Below are positions 8,400 to 15,968 of a stretch of 37,276 nt of DNA, piece by piece. The position numbers were made by a program, and so were the translations under genes. The stretch spans positions 1 to 37,276 of the forward strand of contig CAZYLK010000044.1 of the NCBI GenBank assembly GCA_964648365.1, written 5' to 3'. Under the pieces are notes generated by a model. That model ran no database searches, had not been told where the DNA came from, and worked only from the letters and a program-made list of their open reading frames with translations. Each line of letters opens with the position of its first letter. Positions within the stretch are counted from its first letter, which is position 1. The DNA is from SURF-32 sp964648365 (GTDB lineage Bacteria; Planctomycetota; Phycisphaerae; UBA1845).

Positions 8400-8882
8400 A
8401 TGGCGGGTGTGATGAGTGAAACCACGAAGGTGGACGACCGCGAAGCGGTGGAGTTGCTGCGGCGGCACGTGGCGGCGCTCGATCGGCTGGAGGAGTTGTC
8501 GAATCGTCAGCGCGACCTGATCGAACGCGGCGATACGCGGGGCCTTTTGGCATTGCTGGCGCGACGGCAGGAAGTGACGGACGAACTGACCGGCTTGGCG
8601 AAGAAGCTCGAAGGCGTGCGGCGCGAGTGGCCGGCGCTGCGGGCGCGGCTGTCGGCCGATGAATCCGCGGCGGCGCAGAAACTGGTGGACGAAGTCGGCG
8701 TGCGGATGAAGCGCCTGATCGCAGCGGACGCAGAGGATGCACGGATGCTCGACATCCGCAAGCAGCAGTCGCGGCAGGGCGTGTCGTCGATGGTCGCCGC
8801 CCAGGGGGCGCTGAGCGCGTACGGCGGGTCGGCCGCGGCGTCGGCGCCGCCGCTGAACCGGGTCGAGGTGAACGACGCATGA
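8400..8882 (+). CDS. FlgN-like coiled-coil protein, putative export chaperone
   Basis: A 160-residue, almost wholly helical protein. The central stretch LEELSNRQRDLIERGD followed by LLALLARRQEVTDELTGL is the pattern of FlgN family proteins, cytosolic chaperones that hold hook-filament junction proteins (FlgK, FlgL) before export. The C-terminal 30 residues are Ala/Ser-rich and probably disordered. ATG 8400 is used; ATG 8412 is an alternative start. The gene overlaps the next, a flagellar-type kinase, by ATGA (8879-8882), so the two are likely translationally coupled. Similarity is of pattern rather than of invariant residues, so the function is tentative. Confidence 0.6.
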   Translation: MAGVMSETTKVDDREAVELLRRHVAALDRLEELSNRQRDLIERGDTRGLLALLARRQEVTDELTGLAKKLEGVRREWPALRARLSADESAAAQKLVDEVGVRMKRLIAADAEDARMLDIRKQQSRQGVSSMVAAQGALSAYGGSAAASAPPLNRVEVNDA

Positions 8883-9862
8883 GCGCGGCCGGCACATTGC
8901 AGGCGTCGCAGCGCGAGGTCGAACTTGCCGAGATGCTTCAGGCGTTCAACGCCGTTACGGAACGGATGAAGCACTCTCACGAGCGGCTGGGGCTGGAGGT
9001 GCGCCGGCTGCGGGAGGAACTGGCGGAAAAGAACCGCGAACTGGCGCGGCGCGAGCGTCTGGCGGCGCTGGGGCGGATGGCGGCCGGGGTCGCGCACGAG
9101 ATCCGCAACCCGCTGGCGGGCATCCGGCTCTATGCGTCGATGCTCTTGCAGGATCTGTCCGACCGGCCGGTGGAATCAGCCACGGTGGAAAAGATCGAGC
9201 GGGCGATTGTGGGGTTGGACCGGCTCGTCGGCGACATTCTTCTGTTCGCGGGAAATGCGTCTCTGTGTGAGGCCGACGTGGCGGTGGGGGCGTTAATCGC
9301 CGATGTCGCTGAACTCGCTGCGCCGCGGCGATTGGAAGTGGGCGCGCGGCTCGTAGTGGATGAACCCGCTGACGGCGCGATCCTGCGTTGCGACCGGAAC
9401 CAGGTAACGCGGGCTTTGTTGAATCTGGTGCTCAATGCGCTGGATGCCGCGGGTGACGGCGGGACTGTCTGCGTGGCGCCGCTTGTTGGCGGCGGGCGGG
9501 TGTCGATTGTGGTGGAGGATTCCGGGCCGGGCGTGCCGCGGGAACTGCTGGATCAGATCTTCAATCCGTTCTTTACGACGAAGGACACCGGGACCGGTCT
9601 GGGGCTGGCGATTGTGCATCGTGTGGTGGAGGCGCACGGCGGCGTGGTGCGGGTGGGGTCGGCGCCCGGCGGGGGGGCACGGTTTGTGATGGAGTTTCCG
9701 GCGGTGGACGTGTGCCGCCGATCTCCGGCCGGTGTGCCGGAGTTGGATCAGCATGCCGGTGGACGCAACCACCGCCAAGATGCGATTGCAACACACGATC
9801 ACCGGCGAGATGCCGGCGCCACGCTGAGTGCTGAGTCGGTTTGCCAAGGGACAGGAGCTTGA
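8879..9862 (+). CDS. Cytosolic sensor histidine kinase, FleS/FlrB type
   Basis: A 327-residue kinase without membrane segments or an obvious PAS domain. An N-terminal coiled coil (about 10-60) leads to the phosphorylation helix with His73 in GVAHEIRNPLAGI. The ATPase domain follows with N box NLVLNALDAA, G1 DSGPGVP, F box NPFFTTK and G2 GTGLGLAI. The length, the soluble architecture and the neighbouring sigma-54 activator fit FleS/FlrB kinases, which respond to flagellar assembly state and phosphorylate FleR/FlrC. The last 45 residues beyond the fold are His/Arg/Asp-rich and unrelated to the family, perhaps read through from spacer. Its stop is 3 bp before the regulator start, so kinase and regulator form one unit. 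Confidence 0.88.
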   Translation: MSAAGTLQASQREVELAEMLQAFNAVTERMKHSHERLGLEVRRLREELAEKNRELARRERLAALGRMAAGVAHEIRNPLAGIRLYASMLLQDLSDRPVESATVEKIERAIVGLDRLVGDILLFAGNASLCEADVAVGALIADVAELAAPRRLEVGARLVVDEPADGAILRCDRNQVTRALLNLVLNALDAAGDGGTVCVAPLVGGGRVSIVVEDSGPGVPRELLDQIFNPFFTTKDTGTGLGLAIVHRVVEAHGGVVRVGSAPGGGARFVMEFPAVDVCRRSPAGVPELDQHAGGRNHRQDAIATHDHRRDAGATLSAESVCQGTGA

Positions 9863-9865
9863 CGC

Positions 9866-11254
9866 ATGGCTGATATCTGCGTCGTCGATGATCAGGAGAT
9901 TCTGCGGGATTCGCTCGCGGCGGTTCTGGCGCGCGAGGACCATGACGTACAGACGTTCTCCGATCCGACGGAGGCGCTGGCGGCGGCGCGCTCGCGACGG
10001 TTCGATCTGATCCTGAGCGATCTGAAGATGCCGCGGCTTGACGGGATCGAACTGGTGCGCCGGCTGCGCGATGCGGACGTGGACACGCCGGTCGTGATGA
10101 TGACGGCGTTTGCCACGGTCAACACGGCCGTGGAGGCGCTGAAGCTGGGAGCGTTCGACTACGTGCAGAAGCCGTTCGAGCCGGACGTGATCCTCGCGTC
10201 CGTGGAGCGGGCGCTGGAGCACGCGCGTCTGCGGGCCGAGAACGAGGCGCTGCGCGCGTCCGTCCATGACCTGCACCCGCGGCGGGATCTGGTCGGCTCC
10301 GGCGCGGCCATGACGGCCCTGCGGGAACTGATCGAGCGGGTCGGCGCCAGCGATGCGACGGTGTTGATCAGCGGCGAATCCGGATCGGGCAAGGAATTGG
10401 TCGCGTCGGCCATCCACGCGGCGTCGAATCGGCGCGAACGGCCGATGCTGTGTCTGAATTGCGCGGCACTGTCGGCGACGTTGCTTGAGAGCGAACTGTT
10501 CGGCCACGAGCGGGGCGCGTTTACCGGAGCAGACCGCACGCGCAAGGGCCGGTTCGAGATGGCGGCCGGGGGCACGCTTCTGCTCGACGAAATCTCCGAG
10601 ATGGCGCTGCCGCTTCAGGCGAAGCTGCTGCGCGTGCTTCAGGAAGGGCAGTTCGAGCGCGTCGGCAGCAGCGTGACCCAAAGCGCTGACGTGCGCGTGA
10701 TTGCGACGACGAATCGCAACCTCGAAGAGTGGGTCGGGAAGCGGCGCTTCCGCGGCGACCTGTTCTATCGCCTCAACGTGCTGCCGGTGGCGGTGCCGAC
10801 GCTGCGCGATCGCGTGGACGACATTCCCGAACTGGCGCACTGGTTCCTGGCGCAGGCGGCGCGGCAGGACGGCCGGTCGCCGTTGCAGGTCGCGCCGGAT
10901 GCGATGGCGCTGCTGAAGGCGTACGAATGGCCCGGCAACGTGCGCGAACTGGAGAACATCTGCCGGCGGGCGGCGACCCTGTGCCCGAACGGCACGATCG
11001 ACGCGGAACTGCTGCGTCCGTGGATTCGCAACTCGGTCGTCTACGACGCCGAACTCGGCCCGCTGCGCGAGGGTCGAATGCTGGAAGACATGGAGCGAAA
11101 GCTGATCGAGCGGACGCTCGCCCGCCACAACGGGCACCGGGCCAACTCCGCCCGGGCGCTGGGGATGGGCGTCCGGACGCTGGGGATGAAGCTGAAGCAG
11201 TGGCGCGAGGAGGATCAGCAGCGGCGGGAGCGGTTGGAAGTGGTGGGAGCCTGA
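9866..11254 (+). CDS. Sigma-54-dependent response regulator, FleR/FlrC type
   Basis: A 462-residue NtrC-family activator. The receiver domain (1-115) has acidic residues D8-D9, phospho-acceptor Asp52 in LSDLKMPRLDG and the Lys of QKPF. The AAA+ domain has Walker A GESGSGKE (170-177), the sigma-54 contact loop GAFTGA (217-222), Walker B LLLDE (238-242) and the RFRGDLFYRLNVLPV block. The C-terminus ends in a Fis-type helix-turn-helix (about 424-450: NGHRANSARALGMGVRTLGM). With the adjacent soluble kinase this is a FlrBC/FleSR-like pair expected to switch on mid-class flagellar genes such as basal body and hook. The symbol is left blank because FleR, FlrC and generic NtrC relatives cannot be separated by eye. 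Confidence 0.93.
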   Translation: MADICVVDDQEILRDSLAAVLAREDHDVQTFSDPTEALAAARSRRFDLILSDLKMPRLDGIELVRRLRDADVDTPVVMMTAFATVNTAVEALKLGAFDYVQKPFEPDVILASVERALEHARLRAENEALRASVHDLHPRRDLVGSGAAMTALRELIERVGASDATVLISGESGSGKELVASAIHAASNRRERPMLCLNCAALSATLLESELFGHERGAFTGADRTRKGRFEMAAGGTLLLDEISEMALPLQAKLLRVLQEGQFERVGSSVTQSADVRVIATTNRNLEEWVGKRRFRGDLFYRLNVLPVAVPTLRDRVDDIPELAHWFLAQAARQDGRSPLQVAPDAMALLKAYEWPGNVRELENICRRAATLCPNGTIDAELLRPWIRNSVVYDAELGPLREGRMLEDMERKLIERTLARHNGHRANSARALGMGVRTLGMKLKQWREEDQQRRERLEVVGA

Positions 11255-11255
11255 G

Positions 11256-11319
11256 GAATGGCGAATGGCGAATAACGAATAACGAATGAAGAGGGGACGC
11301 GGTGGGAATGTCGAATTGA
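11256..11319. repeat. Second GAATGNC-type heptamer array after a stop codon
   Basis: Two GAATGGC, two GAATAAC and GAATGAA (11256-11290) in register, then two more related units at 11306-11319. It starts one base after the TGA stop of the sigma-54 regulator (11252-11254). Same family as the array at 4852. Confidence 0.75.
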
Positions 11320-11322
11320 AGA

Positions 11323-11357
11323 GGGCGCAGGGTTTGCCGCACGGCGCAGGAATTGCG
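11323..11357 (+). promoter_or_regulatory. Two sigma-54-like (-24/-12) motifs upstream of flgB
   Basis: GGGCGCAGGGTTTGCC (11323-11338) and CGGCGCAGGAATTGCG (11342-11357) both keep the GG-N10-GC spacing and the GC-N7-TTGC pattern of sigma-54 promoters. They share GGCGCAGG and lie 170-205 bp before flgB, right after a sigma-54 activator gene. Each differs from consensus at about three less-conserved positions. In GC-rich DNA such matches also occur by chance. Confidence 0.35.
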
Positions 11358-11470
11358 CGTTGGTGCATTCGCGTTGAGCGGTTGTCAGCGTCGCCCGTGG
11401 CGGTGGCGATTCGTGGAACGGGATGTGTCGGCGGCGGTTGGCGGCGTGTTGAGAGTCGGCCGCGGCGCGC

Positions 11471-11512
11471 CGGGATTGCGTCATAGCGTGTCGGGATTGC
11501 GTCACGGCGTGT
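11471..11512. repeat. Two adjacent 21 bp direct repeats just upstream of flgB
   Basis: CGGGATTGCGTCA-TA-GCGTGT and CGGGATTGCGTCA-CG-GCGTGT (19/21 identical) abut with a period of 21 bp, two helical turns. They end 16 bp before the flgB start codon. They could be a protein-binding site or merely a short duplication. Confidence 0.6.
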
Positions 11513-11528
11513 TGGGAGTGGATGACGG

Positions 11529-11969
11529 ATGGCGATGTTCATTTCGAGCCTGACGGAGACCGGGGCGACGCCGGCGCTGGTGCGGACGATGTCGTTCAAC
11601 CATGCCCGCCTGGCGATGCTGTCGGAGAACATCGCCAATTACGGCACACCGCACTACCGCGCCGGGCAGTTGGATACGCGGGCCTTTCAGCGGGCGCTGC
11701 GGCAGGCGCTGGACGAGCGCGGCGGCGACGTGAACAAGCCCTTTGACGTTGAGTCAGGTCGGGAGGTGCGGACGCTCGACGACGGTTCGATCCGCGTCAC
11801 CCCGTCGAAGCGGCCGGTCGAGAACATCCTGTTTCACGACGACACGAACGCGTCCATCGAGCAGCAGATGTCCGACCTGGCGGAGACGGGGATGACCCAT
11901 GAACTGATGGCCACGCTGCTGGCCGACCGTGTCGACGGCGTTAAGAAGGCGATTCGCGGGACGGTTTGA
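11529..11969 (+). CDS. flgB: Proximal rod protein FlgB
   Basis: A 146-residue FlgB, the most membrane-proximal rod subunit, exported by the flagellar secretion system into the periplasm. The N-terminal helix carries LSENIANYGTPHYRA, the rod/hook signature with an Asn-Ile-Ala-Asn core. The C-terminal helix (EQQMSDLAETGMTHELMATLLADRV) is the expected D0 partner, and the middle is short and polar, as usual. GGAG at 11515-11518 is a modest ribosome site. It heads the run flgB-flgC-fliE-fliF-fliG, the conserved order for basal body genes. Its TGA stop (11967-11969) is embedded in the TTGAAGAAGGGAG left end of a repeat element, so the last residue borders the element. Confidence 0.95.
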   Translation: MAMFISSLTETGATPALVRTMSFNHARLAMLSENIANYGTPHYRAGQLDTRAFQRALRQALDERGGDVNKPFDVESGREVRTLDDGSIRVTPSKRPVENILFHDDTNASIEQQMSDLAETGMTHELMATLLADRVDGVKKAIRGTV

Positions 11970-12225
11970 AGAAGGGAGTGAGGGAGTAAGGGAGTAAGGG
12001 AGTGAGGGAGTGAGGGAGTGAGGGAAGAGCGGAGGGTGTGCGGTCTGGGAGACCTGGTAAGACCTTCGGATGCGGTCGATTGTATGAAGCTGCCGAGCGG
12101 CAGCACTGTTGTCTGGCCGACGGCAGATTGATTCGGAGTGAACGCCGTGGCGAGCAGGTGTAGCGTTTCGGAGGTTCTCTTCCCTTACTCCCTTACTCCC
12201 TGACTCCCTCACTCCCTTCTTCCAA
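11966..12225. repeat. Inverted-array element 1 (flgB-flgC gap)
   Basis: Left arm 11966-12029: TTGAAGAA, six GGGAGTRA octamers (11974-12021), GGGAAGAG. Interior 12030-12176 is unique. Right arm 12177-12225: CTCTTCCC, four T(T/G/C)ACTCCC octamers, then TTCTTCCAA. This is the only copy in which both outer ends survive: the right end read in reverse (TTGGAAGAAGGGAGTGAG) matches the left end with one extra G. The element fills the whole gap, from the flgB stop to the flgC ribosome site. Confidence 0.9.
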
Positions 12226-12235
12226 AGGAAGACCC

Positions 12236-12655
12236 ATGTTCGGCATCTTTGATACAAGCACGTCCGCACTGGTGGCCCAGCGGGCCAACATGGACATTAT
12301 CGCGGGCAACCTCGCGAACAAGGATGTGACGCGCGACGCGGACGGGAATCCGAACCCGTATCGCCGTCGCGTGCCGCTGTTTGCGGCGGGGCGGCGCACG
12401 GCCGAGGGTATCAAACCCGGCGTACGGGTGGACAGGATCGTCGAGGATCCGGCGCCGTTCGAGCTGCGCTTCGATGCCGGCCACCCCGACGCGATCCAGA
12501 CTGGTCCGCAGGCCGGCTACGTGCGCAAGCCCAACGTGGATTATCACACGGAAATGGTGAACCTGATGCTCGCGCAACGGGCGTACGAAGCCAACGTCTC
12601 GGTGATCCAGGTAAGCAAGTCCGTGGCCCAGTCGTCGTTGAGGTTGATCGCCTAG
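12236..12655 (+). CDS. flgC: Proximal rod protein FlgC
   Basis: A 139-residue FlgC, a rod subunit stacked on FlgB. The N-terminus MFGIFDTSTSALVAQRANMD leads into the rod signature IAGNLANKDVTRDADGNPYRRR (one Asn-Pro skipped here). The C-terminus has NVDYHTEMVNLMLAQRAYEANVSV, the canonical FlgC closing helix. The start at 12236 follows AGGAAG at about 12225-12230, directly against the right end of repeat element 1, so the element border may have set the distance between flgB and flgC. The stop is 30 bp from fliE. Length is typical (E. coli FlgC has 134 residues). Confidence 0.95.
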   Translation: MFGIFDTSTSALVAQRANMDIIAGNLANKDVTRDADGNPNPYRRRVPLFAAGRRTAEGIKPGVRVDRIVEDPAPFELRFDAGHPDAIQTGPQAGYVRKPNVDYHTEMVNLMLAQRAYEANVSVIQVSKSVAQSSLRLIA

Positions 12656-12685
12656 CGAGGATAGAGCCGTGCCCCGGAGTAACGC

Positions 12686-12994
12686 ATGACCGATCCACTT
12701 GCCCAGATGGGACCGATCACGCCGGTGCGGCCCGTGCCGGCCCAGCCAGGTCCACCGTCGCCGGCCGCGCCGACCAAGGACTTCAAATCGCTGCTTCTGG
12801 ACAACCTCGGCGAGGTGAACCGCCTGCAGTCGGAGGCGGACACCCAGGTGCAGCGGCTGGTGACGGGCGAGACGGACAACGTGGCGGAGGTATTCATGGC
12901 CATCAACAAGTCGGGCGTGGCCTTCGACCTGCTGATGGAAGTGCGCAACAAGTTGATCGACGCCTACGACGAGATCAAGCAGATGAGCGTCTGA
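12686..12994 (+). CDS. fliE: Hook-basal body adaptor FliE
   Basis: A 102-residue FliE, which joins the MS ring (FliF) to the rod (FlgB) and is an early export substrate. A Pro-rich flexible N-terminus (20-30 residues) precedes the helical core. The hallmark C-terminal stretch is present: NVAEVFMAINKSGVAFDLLM then EVRNKLIDAYDEIKQMSV. The start ATG 12686 has GGAG 12676-12679 six bases upstream. The position between flgC and fliF is the usual one. Confidence 0.94.
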   Translation: MTDPLAQMGPITPVRPVPAQPGPPSPAAPTKDFKSLLLDNLGEVNRLQSEADTQVQRLVTGETDNVAEVFMAINKSGVAFDLLMEVRNKLIDAYDEIKQMSV

Positions 12995-13107
12995 CCGTGG
13001 GTTGTCAGACGGGAGCTGACGGCGCGTGACCCCGCGCCGGTTGAGCGATGCTCATGGAGGAGCGTCGCGTACGTACGATCGGTATTCGCCGCACGGATGT
13101 TGGCCTG

Positions 13108-14781
13108 ATGGATCGTCTGGCTGAAACGCTGAAGCAGATCAATGAGCGGCTGGCGATGCTGTCTCTGTCGCAGCGGATCGCGATTGCGCTGTGCGCGGCG
13201 CTGATCGCGACGTCGCTGCTGTGGCTGCTGCAATGGTCGACGGCGCCGGTGATGACGCCGGTGGTCGAGGGCGAGTTCTCGATCGAGGAGCTCACGGCCG
13301 CGGAGGAGGCGCTGCGCAACGCGGGCGTCAAGTTTGAGGCGCGCGGCTCGCGCCTGCTGGTGCGGGCGGATGATCGGGACAATGCCTCGCGAATTCTCTA
13401 TCAGGCGGATGCTGCGCCGAAGGAGTCGCGACTGTCGCTTGAAGACCTGATCGCCTCCAGTTCGCCGTTCAAGCCGGAGTCCGACAAGTCGTTCGAGCGC
13501 ATCGTCGCCTGGCAGAATCATCTCGAACGCGTCCTGGAGACCAGCCCGCTCGTCGACAAGGCGAGCGTCCTGTTGAATCCGACCACGCAGCGCCGCATCG
13601 GCCACAAGACCGACGTTCCGACGGCGTCGGTGTTTGTGACGCTGGAGTCGGGAGCGGAGCTTAATGCACAATCCGTTCACGGCATCGCCGCTACGGTGGC
13701 GCGTTCGGTATCCGGTCTTGAGCTTCACAACATCGACGTGATCAACGCCGCCACCATGAAGAGCCATCGCGTGCCGGCGCCGGACGAGGCGGACGCGGCC
13801 GGCTTCCTCGACGAGATCCGCAAACACGAGGACTACCTGCAGAAGAAGGTCGAGCAAGTGCTGACGTACATCCCCGGTGCGATCGTCAACGTCAGCGTGG
13901 CGCTGGACAATTCCCGCTCGCTGACGCAGCGCCAGGTGTACGATAAGCCGCAGGTGAAGGTGGAGGACAGCAAGTCGGAGGAATCCGGGACGGTGGCGTC
14001 ACCTGCGGAGCCCGGCGTCAACGCGAACCTGGGGATGGGCCTGTCGAGTGGCGGCGGCGGCGACTCGTTGCGCTCGGAGGACTCAAAGACGGAGTTCTTT
14101 ACGCCCAACCTGACCGAGAAGACGACGATCCAGGAAATCGCCCCTTCCCGCCGGCGTGTGACCGCCGCGGTCATGGTGCCGCGAAGCTGGCTGGTGCGCA
14201 TCTACAAGCGCAGCACGCCCGACGTCGAGGATCCCACGGACGATCAACTGGCGGACATCCGGGCGCTGCAGCTCGCCAGCATCGAATCGAGCGTCTCACG
14301 GGTGATCCTGGCGGAGGGCGACGCGGGCGGCAACGACGTCAGCGTTGATGTGTATCCCGATCTGGATGAACAGGGGCGGCCGTTTGCGGCGTCCATGCTC
14401 GCTTCGCTGGAGCAGACACCGAAGGACGCGGCCATGTCGATGGCGCGCGACTACGGCGCTCCGGTGGGGCTGGGAGCGCTGGCGCTGATCAGCCTGATGA
14501 TGATGATGCGCGTCGTGAAGCGCACCACGCATCTGGTGGGCGCCGCGCATGCAGACGCTGACGAGGACGACGAGGACGAGGACGCCGACGGACATGCCGT
14601 TCTGCGGGTGGGGGGCGGTCCGGTGGGCAAGGCGATGCGGACCGGCGGGTTCCTGCAGGGGCAGGAACTGTCGGACACCGATCTTCGCTACACCGAATTG
14701 AGTGAACAGGTGTCCGAACTGGTCGAGGGCGATCCGCAGGCCGCGGCGGAACTGCTCGCTGCGTGGATCAAGGAGGAGTAA
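13108..14781 (+). CDS. fliF: MS-ring protein FliF
   Basis: FliF builds the MS ring in the inner membrane, the base on which export gate, rod and rotor assemble. From ATG 13108 it has 557 residues, with a first membrane helix at about 25-42 (IAIALCAALIATSLLWLL), a long periplasmic part with ring-building motifs, and a second helix at about 452-472 (PVGLGALALISLMMMM). The cytosolic tail ends in QAAAELLAAWIKEE, the FliG-binding end. A Glu/Asp run (DEDDEDEDADG) follows the second helix. ATG 13108 gives the family-like start MDRLAETLKQINERL; ATG 13048 would add 20 basic residues, and neither has a strong ribosome site. The gene lies 6 bp before the chosen fliG start. Confidence 0.93.
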   Translation: MDRLAETLKQINERLAMLSLSQRIAIALCAALIATSLLWLLQWSTAPVMTPVVEGEFSIEELTAAEEALRNAGVKFEARGSRLLVRADDRDNASRILYQADAAPKESRLSLEDLIASSSPFKPESDKSFERIVAWQNHLERVLETSPLVDKASVLLNPTTQRRIGHKTDVPTASVFVTLESGAELNAQSVHGIAATVARSVSGLELHNIDVINAATMKSHRVPAPDEADAAGFLDEIRKHEDYLQKKVEQVLTYIPGAIVNVSVALDNSRSLTQRQVYDKPQVKVEDSKSEESGTVASPAEPGVNANLGMGLSSGGGGDSLRSEDSKTEFFTPNLTEKTTIQEIAPSRRRVTAAVMVPRSWLVRIYKRSTPDVEDPTDDQLADIRALQLASIESSVSRVILAEGDAGGNDVSVDVYPDLDEQGRPFAASMLASLEQTPKDAAMSMARDYGAPVGLGALALISLMMMMRVVKRTTHLVGAAHADADEDDEDEDADGHAVLRVGGGPVGKAMRTGGFLQGQELSDTDLRYTELSEQVSELVEGDPQAAAELLAAWIKEE

Positions 14782-14786
14782 GGGGC

Positions 14787-15809
14787 TTGAGCGACCAGGC
14801 GACCATGGAGGTGATGCCGGGAACGCGTAAGGCGGCGATACTGCTGCTGGCGCTGGATCCGGACGTCGCCTCGAAGCTGCTCCGCGTGCTTGACCTCAGC
14901 ACGGTGGAGGAAGTGACGCGCGAGATTGCGTCGCTCGGCAAGCTGGACGCCGCCACGCGATGCGGCATCGTCGAGGAGTTCTATAACCTCGCGCTGGCCA
15001 ACCAGTACGTCAAGAACGGCGGGCTGGGATATGCCCGCGTGCTGCTGTCGAAGGCGATGTCGCTGGAGTCGGCGAACCGCATCCTGGCCCAGATCGAGCA
15101 TCAGGTTCACAAGCAGCCGTTCTCCTTCCTGAACAAGACCGACGGCGAGAGCCTGCTGACGTTCATCCAGGATGAGCATCCGCAGACCATCGCGCTGATC
15201 CTGTCGCACCTGCCCGCGAGCAAGGCGAGCGAAATTCTCACGCGGCTGACGCCGACCAAGCAGATCGAGGTCGTCACGCGGGTGGCGAACATGGATCAGA
15301 CGAATCCGCAGGTCGTCCATGAAGTCGAGAAAACGCTGGAAATGAGGCTCTCCGGCATCATGTCGCAGACGTTCCAGCGGGTCGGCGGCGTGGAGAACGT
15401 GGCTGAGATTCTCAACCTGGTCGATCGCTCCACCGAAAAAGGCATCCTCGAATCGCTCGAAGTCGAAGACCCGGACCTGGTCGAACAGATCCGCCGCCTG
15501 ATGTTCGTGTTCGAGGACATCCTGCTGGTCAACGACAAGGGCATCCAGGCGGTGCTCAAGGAGATCGACTCCGAGGAGCTGGCCCTGGCCCTGAAGACCG
15601 CGAGCGAAGACTTGAAGGAGAAGATTTTCCAGAACATGTCCGAACGGGCCGTGCAGCTCATCAAGGAGGACATGGAGTACATGGGCCCGGTGCGCGTCAG
15701 CGACGTGGAAGGCGCGCAGCAGAAGATCGTGGACGTCGTGCGGCGGCTTGAGGAATCCGGAGACGTGATCATCTCGGGCCGCGGCGGTGATTCGGATGCA
15801 CTGGTTTGA
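14787..15809 (+). CDS. fliG: Rotor switch protein FliG
   Basis: FliG is the rotor protein that contacts the MotA stator ring and carries torque. The 340-residue product is close to the E. coli length (331). The N-domain (GTRKAAILLLALDPDVASKL) binds FliF. The middle domain holds DEHPQTIALILSHL, an EHPQ motif known to be used in FliM binding. The C-terminal torque helix reads MFVFEDILLVNDKGIQAVLK, with the charged residues typical of the stator contact. I chose TTG 14787 because AGGAGG (14771-14776) lies 10 bp upstream. GTG 14763 would overlap fliF and ATG 14805 lacks a ribosome site. The stop codon lies in the left end of repeat element 2. Confidence 0.95.
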   Translation: MSDQATMEVMPGTRKAAILLLALDPDVASKLLRVLDLSTVEEVTREIASLGKLDAATRCGIVEEFYNLALANQYVKNGGLGYARVLLSKAMSLESANRILAQIEHQVHKQPFSFLNKTDGESLLTFIQDEHPQTIALILSHLPASKASEILTRLTPTKQIEVVTRVANMDQTNPQVVHEVEKTLEMRLSGIMSQTFQRVGGVENVAEILNLVDRSTEKGILESLEVEDPDLVEQIRRLMFVFEDILLVNDKGIQAVLKEIDSEELALALKTASEDLKEKIFQNMSERAVQLIKEDMEYMGPVRVSDVEGAQQKIVDVVRRLEESGDVIISGRGGDSDALV

Positions 15810-15967
15810 AGAAGGGAGTAAGGGACTGAGGGAGTAAGGGAGTGAGGGAAGAGGGGGCAGGCTCTCTCGTGCCGTAAACGGTCGTTCAAACGATCTGGCC
15901 GCATGCACTGATTCCTGATTTCTGACTCCTGACTTCTGACTCCTGATTCCTCACTGCTGACCTGACC
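15806..15967. repeat. Inverted-array element 2, hybrid form (fliG-fliH gap)
   Basis: Left arm 15806-15853: TTGAAGAA, four octamers (one reads GGGACTGA), GGGAAGAG. The usual TTACTCCC right arm is absent. In its place are seven 7 bp units (15909-15957: TGATTCC, TGATTTC, TGACTCC, TGACTTC, TGACTCC, TGATTCC, TCACTGC). In reverse complement these are the GGAGTCA heptamer family seen inside elements 3 and 5. The array ends about 10 bp from the fliH start codon. Confidence 0.8.
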
Positions 15968-15968
15968 T

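Noticed and set aside
6140..8425. Long open frame on the minus strand opposite the TPR gene
   Set aside because: Arg/Gln/Pro-rich product with no motif. It is the antisense shadow of a well-supported plus-strand gene in GC-rich DNA. The same applies to minus-strand frames at 9293-11638, 14688-15908, 26939-28804, 29960-31333, 31692-33242 and 34923-36434.
13005..13021. Short hairpin GTCAG-N7-CTGAC between fliE and fliF
   Set aside because: A 5 bp stem only, expected by chance.
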